From an uncultured Clostridia bacterium (GTDB lineage Bacteria > Bacillota > Clostridia > Peptostreptococcales > Anaerovoracaceae): DNA of 20,255 bases. Positions within the stretch are counted from its first letter, which is position 1. Each line of letters begins with the position of its first letter. The DNA is taken from positions 1 through 20,255 of the forward strand of contig CAKQHH010000027.1 in NCBI GenBank assembly GCA_934234035.1, given 5' to 3'. This document shows, one piece after another, positions 15,582 through 20,255 of this stretch. The position numbers and the translations under genes are program-made. The notes beneath the pieces were generated by a model, which saw nothing but the letters and a program-made list of their open reading frames with translations, did not search any database and was not told the origin of the DNA.

Positions 15582-16400
15582 TTACACGTTTACGGCAATG
15601 TCCACGACGGTTCGGAAGGAATCCGCAATCTGTGCAGAGGCCTCCAGCACATCGGAGCCGCTGAGTGGGACCGGTGAAATCCCCGCCGCCGCATTGGCCA
15701 GCGCAGAGATGGCGATGATTTCCAGCCCGGCGTGTTTTGCTGCAATGGCTTCCGGAACGCTGGACATGCCCACCGCATCGCCGCCGATGGTATGGAGGAA
15801 ACGAATCTCCGCCGGCGTCTCGAAGCTCGGGCCGCTCATCATGGCATATACACCTTCATACAATTCAATTCCGGCAGCCTGTGCTTCCCGCAGCACTTCT
15901 TTTCGCAGATTCCGATTATATACATCGGACATATCCGGAAAACGGTCGCCCAACTCATCCAGGTTCGGTCCGATGAGGGGATTCATGCCGGACATGTTCA
16001 CGTGATCTCGAATCAGCATCAGATGCCCCGGGCGAAAGTCCGGGTTGATGGCGCCGGAGGCGTTGGTGATAATCAAGCGCCGAATTCCCAGCAGGGCCAT
16101 GACCTGAACCGGAAAAATGACGTCCTTCATGGAATAGCCTTCATAATAGTGAAACCGGCCGGACATCACCAGGAGGGAATGGTCGCCCTTCCGTCCCGCA
16201 AAGAGAACCCTTTTGTGATTCGGGGCTGTAGAAGTGACGAAGCCGGGGATGTCCCGGTATGGAATCTCAACGGGATTCTCCAGGGAATCGGTGTAGGTTC
16301 CAAGTCCGCTGCCCAGAATGATTCCCGTATCCGGCAAATCTCCGGAACTCTGTTCTCTGATATACTCTGCCGCTTGTTTCAGCTGTTCCAATCGCTCCAT
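15582..16400 (-). CDS. punA: Purine nucleoside phosphorylase (trimeric type)
   Basis: This 272-residue enzyme phosphorolyses inosine and guanosine to base plus ribose-1-phosphate in purine salvage. Family motifs are the phosphate-binding GSGLG (30-34), GRFHYYEGY (81-89), TNASGAIN (112-119), MSGPSFETPAEIRF (188-201) with the purine-site Glu, VGMSSVPE and the Asn of ISALANAAAG. The C-terminal motif usually reads SHEEV or NHEEV; here it is SGSDV (247-251), so the usual His is lost. I chose the ATG at 16400 because AGGAGG lies 8 bases before it. A GTG at 16409 falls inside that site. It is the first gene of the leftward unit. Confidence 0.93.
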   Translation of the reverse strand: MERLEQLKQAAEYIREQSSGDLPDTGIILGSGLGTYTDSLENPVEIPYRDIPGFVTSTAPNHKRVLFAGRKGDHSLLVMSGRFHYYEGYSMKDVIFPVQVMALLGIRRLIITNASGAINPDFRPGHLMLIRDHVNMSGMNPLIGPNLDELGDRFPDMSDVYNRNLRKEVLREAQAAGIELYEGVYAMMSGPSFETPAEIRFLHTIGGDAVGMSSVPEAIAAKHAGLEIIAISALANAAAGISPVPLSGSDVLEASAQIADSFRTVVDIAVNV

Positions 16401-16434
16401 CGCTTGCACCTCCTAATATTCTTTCAACTTCTAG

Positions 16435-16463
16435 ATGTTACCACAATTCCTCATGTCTTTCAA
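16435..16463 (-). promoter_or_regulatory. Candidate promoter of punA
   Basis: On the minus strand TTGAAA (plus 16458-16463) and TAACAT (plus 16435-16440) are separated by 17 bp and lie about 35 bases before the punA start. The -10 box has two mismatches to consensus. Confidence 0.5.
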
Positions 16464-16527
16464 TCGGAAGAAAAGGTCTTTGAGAAGGGAGAAAAGAACA
16501 AAAAGGAGAGTATCCCAGCAGAAAATG

Positions 16528-16536
16528 TGCTATAAT
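16528..16536 (+). promoter_or_regulatory. Extended -10 promoter of the acyl-CoA synthetase pair
   Basis: TGC-TATAAT at 16528-16536 is a perfect extended -10 element, and no good -35 box lies 17 bp upstream. The start codon at 16594 is about 50 bases after the likely transcription start. It diverges from the punA promoter. Confidence 0.6.
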
Positions 16537-16593
16537 TTAGTGATTGCAATTGTTGCAGAAGATAGAGATTTGAAAAAAGCAATGGGAGGATAG

Positions 16594-18297
16594 ATGGAGA
16601 CTTTTAAAGAATTGTTGGTACGGTCGGTAGAGCAGTTCGGAAGCGGAACTGCTTTTACCCTGAAGGAAGGGAAAGACCGTTATACGGACATCAGCTTTAT
16701 TCGATTCTATGAAGAAGTAAAAGCGCTGGCGACCGCTTTTATTTCCAGAGGATTCAGCGGCGAGCGAATTGCCGTCACCGGCAAAAACAGCTATCACTGG
16801 TTAATGGTGAACGCGGCGGCGCAGATCAGCGGATGCGTAACCGTACCGCTGGACAAGGAATTGAAGTATGGGGAGTTCGAACAGTCCCTGGAGCGGTGCA
16901 AGGCTAAGGTGATTTTCTTCGACAAGAAGCAGGAGCCGCAGACCAAGGAGGCCATTCTTTCCGGAAAGACATCCATTGAGTTCGCGTTCCCGCTGTACGA
17001 AGCGGAGGACCTGGAAACGGTGACCACACTGCTGGAAGAGGGAAAGGAGCTGGTTGGAAACGGGGATGTGTCCGTGGATCATATACAGATTGATCCGGAT
17101 GCGGTATCCATGCTGATTTTCACTTCCGGAACCACGTCCCAGTCAAAGATTGTCATGCTGTCCCAGCGGAACATCTGTTCCAACGTGACTAACATGATTC
17201 GGATTATTCCGTTCAAGACGACGGATACCAATATCGCACTGCTCCCGTATCACCACATGTTCGGCTCCACCGGTCAGTGGGTGATGCTGGCCAACGGCGT
17301 TCGCACGGTGTACTGTGACGGACTGAAGTACATCCAGAAGAATTTGAAAGAATACGGCGTTTCCGTATTTGTGGGTGTGCCGCTGATCATCGAGCAGATG
17401 TATAAGAAAATCATGAAGACGGCGGAAAAAGAAGGACTGGACGGCCGAATTCGCCGGTTCTCCAAGGTGACCCGCTTGCTGAATAAGGCGAAGATCGATA
17501 TTCGACGCCAGGTGTTCCACGGCGTGCTGGATGCGCTGGGCGGAAAACTGCGCATGGTGGTTCTGGGTGCATCCGCGGCAGATCCGCAGGTCATTCAGGG
17601 CTTTAACGACTTCGGTGTGCTTTGCGTGCAGGGATACGGTTTGACGGAAACCGCACCGGTACTTACCGCAGAACGTCCGGACAAGCGGAAAGCGGGTTCC
17701 GTGGGAGTGCCGCTGGATAATGTGGAAATCCGAATCGACAATCCGGATGAAAACGGAATCGGGGAGGTCATTGCCAAGGGCGACAACATCATGCACGGCT
17801 ACTACGACAACGAGGAAGCCACGGCAGCGGTTCTTCGGGATGGCTGGTTCCATACCGGAGACCTGGGATATATCGACAAATCCGGATATCTCTTCCTGAG
17901 CGGAAGAAAGAAGAACGTTATCGTGCTGAAGAACGGAAAGAATGTTTTTCCGGAAGAGCTGGAGGCGGAAATCTCCGCACTTCCGTATCAGATGGAGAAT
18001 ATCGTCGTAGGACTTCCGAAGAACGGAGACGATCGGGATCTGGTGGTCGCCCTGAAGATTGTCTACGATCCGGAACAGTTCGCCGGCATGAGCAAAGAGG
18101 AAATCGAGAAGCGGATTCACGAGGATGTGGAGAAAATCAACGACCGCATGCCGCTGTACAAGCACATCAAGCGAATCTTTGTAACGGATGAGCCGATGAT
18201 TAAGACCAGCACCAGCAAGGTTCGCCGATTCCTGGAAATTGAGAAGATGCTGGAAGAGGAGAAAAAAGATGGGGGAACACATGGAAAACAGATTTGA
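16594..18297 (+). CDS. AMP-dependent acyl-CoA synthetase-like protein with degenerate ATP loop
   Basis: This 567-residue adenylate-forming enzyme is of the long-chain fatty acid:CoA ligase type. The adenylation motifs are present: the P-loop-like A3 TSGTTSQSKIV at 177-187, GYGLTETAPV, GWFHTGDLGYI, the hinge region SGRKKNVIVLKNGKNVFPEE and the C-terminal A10 lysine in TSTSK (Lys542). A3 departs from the usual TSGTTGxPKGV: Gly is Ser182, Pro is Ser184 and the second Gly is Ile186, with the lysine kept. Catalysis may be altered, or the substrate may be unusual. GGGAGG lies 4 bases before the start. The gene overlaps the next synthetase by 29 bases, so the two are translated from one message and may work together. 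Substrate is unknown. Confidence 0.88.
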   Translation: METFKELLVRSVEQFGSGTAFTLKEGKDRYTDISFIRFYEEVKALATAFISRGFSGERIAVTGKNSYHWLMVNAAAQISGCVTVPLDKELKYGEFEQSLERCKAKVIFFDKKQEPQTKEAILSGKTSIEFAFPLYEAEDLETVTTLLEEGKELVGNGDVSVDHIQIDPDAVSMLIFTSGTTSQSKIVMLSQRNICSNVTNMIRIIPFKTTDTNIALLPYHHMFGSTGQWVMLANGVRTVYCDGLKYIQKNLKEYGVSVFVGVPLIIEQMYKKIMKTAEKEGLDGRIRRFSKVTRLLNKAKIDIRRQVFHGVLDALGGKLRMVVLGASAADPQVIQGFNDFGVLCVQGYGLTETAPVLTAERPDKRKAGSVGVPLDNVEIRIDNPDENGIGEVIAKGDNIMHGYYDNEEATAAVLRDGWFHTGDLGYIDKSGYLFLSGRKKNVIVLKNGKNVFPEELEAEISALPYQMENIVVGLPKNGDDRDLVVALKIVYDPEQFAGMSKEEIEKRIHEDVEKINDRMPLYKHIKRIFVTDEPMIKTSTSKVRRFLEIEKMLEEEKKDGGTHGKQI

Positions 18298-20095
18298 TCA
18301 TTATTGGTACACTGATATCCGTGAGATTGTCACATTGAAGGATATGTTGGCCGGAAGTGCGGATAAGTATGCGAAGAACCCGGCTTTTTGGGTAAAAACA
18401 AAAAAGGGTCAGCCGTACAGCCCGATTTCCTACCGGCTTCTTCAGCATGACGTAAACGCCATGGGAACCTGCATGACGGAAATGGGATGGCAGGGAAAGA
18501 GAATCGCGGTAATGGGGCAGGGATGCTACGAATGGATTGTTACCTATCTTGCCGTTATGAACGGAATCGGCATTATCGTGCCGATTGATAAGGAGCTTTC
18601 CGGCCCGGAAATTGAGAACTTGCTGAGAACGGCGGAGTGCGATACGATTTTCTGCACCAAAGCTGAGTGCTCCAAGCTGAAGGGACTTCCGTCCATTCGC
18701 AATCTGGTGGTGATGGATTTCTACGGAGATCGGCTGGATGAAGAGGAAGTGCCGGACGATTCCAATTTGAATTTGGAGAAATACGAAGGCTGGTTTGAGC
18801 AGGACGAGGAGAAGAAGGTGTATGTGACCTCTTGGAGGGGAATGCTCCGAGACGGCGATCAGCTTCTCAAAAGCGGGAAAGACGAATACCTGAAGGCCGA
18901 AGTGGACCCGGATGCCCTGGCGGTAATTCTTTTTACCTCCGGAACCACCGGAAATCCGAAGGGCGTGATGCTGAGCCACCGAAACATTACGGTGAACATC
19001 ATGGACGTATGCCGAATCGCGCATATTGCCACGACGGACAAGACATTGTCCATCCTTCCGATTCACCATACGTACGAATGCACACTGGGCATGCTTCTGG
19101 TTCTCTACCGAGGCGCCAGCACCGCATTCTGTGAAGGCATGAAATACATCACTCAGAACATGAAGGAAGCCCAGAACACGGTTATCATCGTGGTTCCGAG
19201 AGTGCTGGAAATGATTAACGACCGCATTCAGAAGGGCATCGAGAAGAGCGGCAAGGCGGATACCTTCCAGAACATCATGGGCATGAACAAGAAGCTCCGA
19301 AAGATGGGCATCAACCTGAGCCGGACGATTTTCAAGAGCATTCGAAATGAGCTGGGCGGAAAGCTGCGTTTGGTCATCACCGGAGCGGCAGCGCTGTCTC
19401 CGACCATTTATCGGAATTTTGAAGACCTTGGAATTACGGTTCTGCAGGGATTCGGCATGACGGAGTGTACACCGCTGATTTCCGGAACGCCGATGAGCGC
19501 ACCGAAGGAACGGTATCGGAAAGCCGGCTCCGTGGGCGTTCCGGTCAAAACCGGCGAGGTGAAGATCATTAACAAGGATGAGAACGGAATCGGCGAGATT
19601 CTGTTCCGCGGTCCGAACGTGATGATGGGATATTACAACATGCCGGAAGCCACCGCAGAGGTTCTGGAAAAGGACGGCTGGCTTCACACCGGCGACCTGG
19701 GCTTTATGGACAACGAAGGCTGGATCTACCTCACCGGCCGAAAGAAGAACATCATCGTGACCAAAACCGGCGAGAACGTGTATGTGGAGGAGATTGAGGA
19801 ATACATCAATCAGAGCCCGTACATCGAGGATTCCATGGTATTCCCGTACGACAACAACGGCGAGGAAATCGTCGGCGTTCAGATTCTGCCGAATATGGAA
19901 TACGTTCGGACGAAGCTGGGGTACGAGCCGGATCGGGAAGAGCTGAAGGATTTGTACAAAAAGGTCATCCAGGAACTGAACCAGGGAATGGCGGTGTACA
20001 AGCGCATTCGCGCGGTATTCGTGCGAAAGGATGATTTCGTTCGCACCACCACAAAAAAAATTAAGCGCCACGAAAATCCGGTTCCGGAAGAATAG
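18269..20095 (+). CDS. Long-chain fatty acid--CoA ligase (AMP-dependent synthetase)
   Basis: This 608-residue enzyme activates a carboxylic acid, probably a fatty acid, by ATP to an acyl-adenylate and then to a CoA thioester. A3 is canonical (TSGTTGNPKGV from 223). GFGMTECTPL, GWLHTGDLGFMDNEG, the hinge TGRKKNIIVTKTGENVYVEEIE and the A10 lysine (TTTKKIKR, about 597) are all present. Length and motifs fit FadD/LcfA-type ligases. I chose ATG 18269 with GAGGAG 7 bases upstream; ATG 18281 is a weaker alternative. It overlaps the preceding related gene by 29 bases and shares much of its pattern, so the two arose by duplication and diverged. A strong terminator stem follows about 50 bases after the stop. 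Confidence 0.92.
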   Translation: MGEHMENRFDHYWYTDIREIVTLKDMLAGSADKYAKNPAFWVKTKKGQPYSPISYRLLQHDVNAMGTCMTEMGWQGKRIAVMGQGCYEWIVTYLAVMNGIGIIVPIDKELSGPEIENLLRTAECDTIFCTKAECSKLKGLPSIRNLVVMDFYGDRLDEEEVPDDSNLNLEKYEGWFEQDEEKKVYVTSWRGMLRDGDQLLKSGKDEYLKAEVDPDALAVILFTSGTTGNPKGVMLSHRNITVNIMDVCRIAHIATTDKTLSILPIHHTYECTLGMLLVLYRGASTAFCEGMKYITQNMKEAQNTVIIVVPRVLEMINDRIQKGIEKSGKADTFQNIMGMNKKLRKMGINLSRTIFKSIRNELGGKLRLVITGAAALSPTIYRNFEDLGITVLQGFGMTECTPLISGTPMSAPKERYRKAGSVGVPVKTGEVKIINKDENGIGEILFRGPNVMMGYYNMPEATAEVLEKDGWLHTGDLGFMDNEGWIYLTGRKKNIIVTKTGENVYVEEIEEYINQSPYIEDSMVFPYDNNGEEIVGVQILPNMEYVRTKLGYEPDREELKDLYKKVIQELNQGMAVYKRIRAVFVRKDDFVRTTTKKIKRHENPVPEE

Positions 20096-20147
20096 AGGGA
20101 GCGGGTCAATCCCGTTTCCGAACGCGCATAGCAGCACAGTAAATACA

Positions 20148-20181
20148 AAAGGGACCTGCCGCCGGGCAGGTCCCTTTACTT
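20148..20181 (+). terminator. Terminator stem after the acyl-CoA synthetase pair
   Basis: A perfect 13-bp stem, AAAGGGACCTGCC (20148-20160) with GGCAGGTCCCTTT (20165-20177), closes on a GCCG loop. Instead of a long T-run it is followed by ACTT and then the apparent intron start, so the T-tract seems to be interrupted or shortened at the insertion point. Confidence 0.85.
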
Positions 20182-20255
20182 GTGTGCCAGGCATGGTACA
20201 AGTCTTACGGGTGAAAGTCCCGTCACGGGTATTTACCGCCAAGTGTAGCGAACCA
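20182..20255 (+). mobile_element. 5' end of a group II intron (truncated by window edge)
   Basis: GTGTG at 20182-20186 matches the group II intron 5' consensus GUGYG. It is followed by a domain I-like sequence with the hairpin ACGGG/CCCGT around TGAAAGT (20207-20223) and the run AAGTGTAGCGAACCA, which recalls the 5' region of bacterial retrotransposing introns from Clostridia. There is no open frame. The maturase/reverse transcriptase and domains V-VI should lie beyond the window. The intron class cannot be settled from these 74 bases. The assignment rests on pattern recognition, not on a model search. Confidence 0.7.

Noticed and set aside
18200..20242. 680-codon open frame on the minus strand opposite the second acyl-CoA synthetase
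   Set aside because: It mirrors a strongly supported adenylation enzyme. The composition is His/Arg/Leu-rich as expected of an antisense frame, and it runs through the terminator and intron start.

Overview
The window looks like a chromosomal segment of a low-redundancy anaerobic Firmicute, most likely class Clostridia. Three things support this: the conserved order ftsK/spoIIIE-rimO-pgsA-cinA-recA followed by rplU-rpmA-obg; a homodimeric pyruvate:ferredoxin oxidoreductase; and a protein carrying the DNA-binding domain of the sporulation regulator Spo0A. Ribosome binding sites are strong AGGAGG types, and sigma-A-like promoters with 17-18 bp spacers can be read directly. I cannot assign a genus.

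Layout. Bases 1-77 hold three consecutive hairpins, perhaps the 3' end of a structured RNA such as 6S RNA. A promoter then drives a tightly packed operon (175-5888): DNA translocase FtsK/SpoIIIE, ribosomal protein S12 methylthiotransferase RimO, phosphatidylglycerophosphate synthase PgsA and CinA. The genes overlap or nearly touch. recA follows with two candidate promoters of its own and a perfect GAAC-N4-GTTC LexA box at the expected start of transcription. Next come rplU (behind a structured leader) and rpmA, a terminator, and the ribosome-assembly GTPase obg. Between rplU and rpmA there is no prp protease gene, and L27 lacks the cleavable N-terminal extension that Prp removes in most Firmicutes. 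L21 carries an extra C-terminal helical domain.

The second half is more accessory. comEA (membrane-anchored DNA-uptake protein) and a stand-alone Spo0A C-terminal-domain protein form a two-gene unit. It is followed by a separately promoted pyruvate:ferredoxin oxidoreductase gene and a small DUF896 gene, ended by a terminator. Three genes then run on the minus strand: purine nucleoside phosphorylase, an HD-domain hydrolase and a TSCPD-domain protein, all plausibly tied to nucleotide metabolism. Divergent from these is a pair of overlapping long-chain acyl-CoA synthetase-like genes, the first with a degenerate ATP-binding loop. The pair ends in a strong terminator stem, and a few bases after that stem begins what looks like the 5' end of a group II intron, cut off by the window edge.

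The most unusual observations are the receiver-less Spo0A-like regulator beside comEA, the matched absence of prp and of the L27 extension, the L21 fusion, and the intron placed directly behind a terminator hairpin. No CRISPR array, tRNA or rRNA gene was seen. No stretch longer than about 300 bases lacks a gene.
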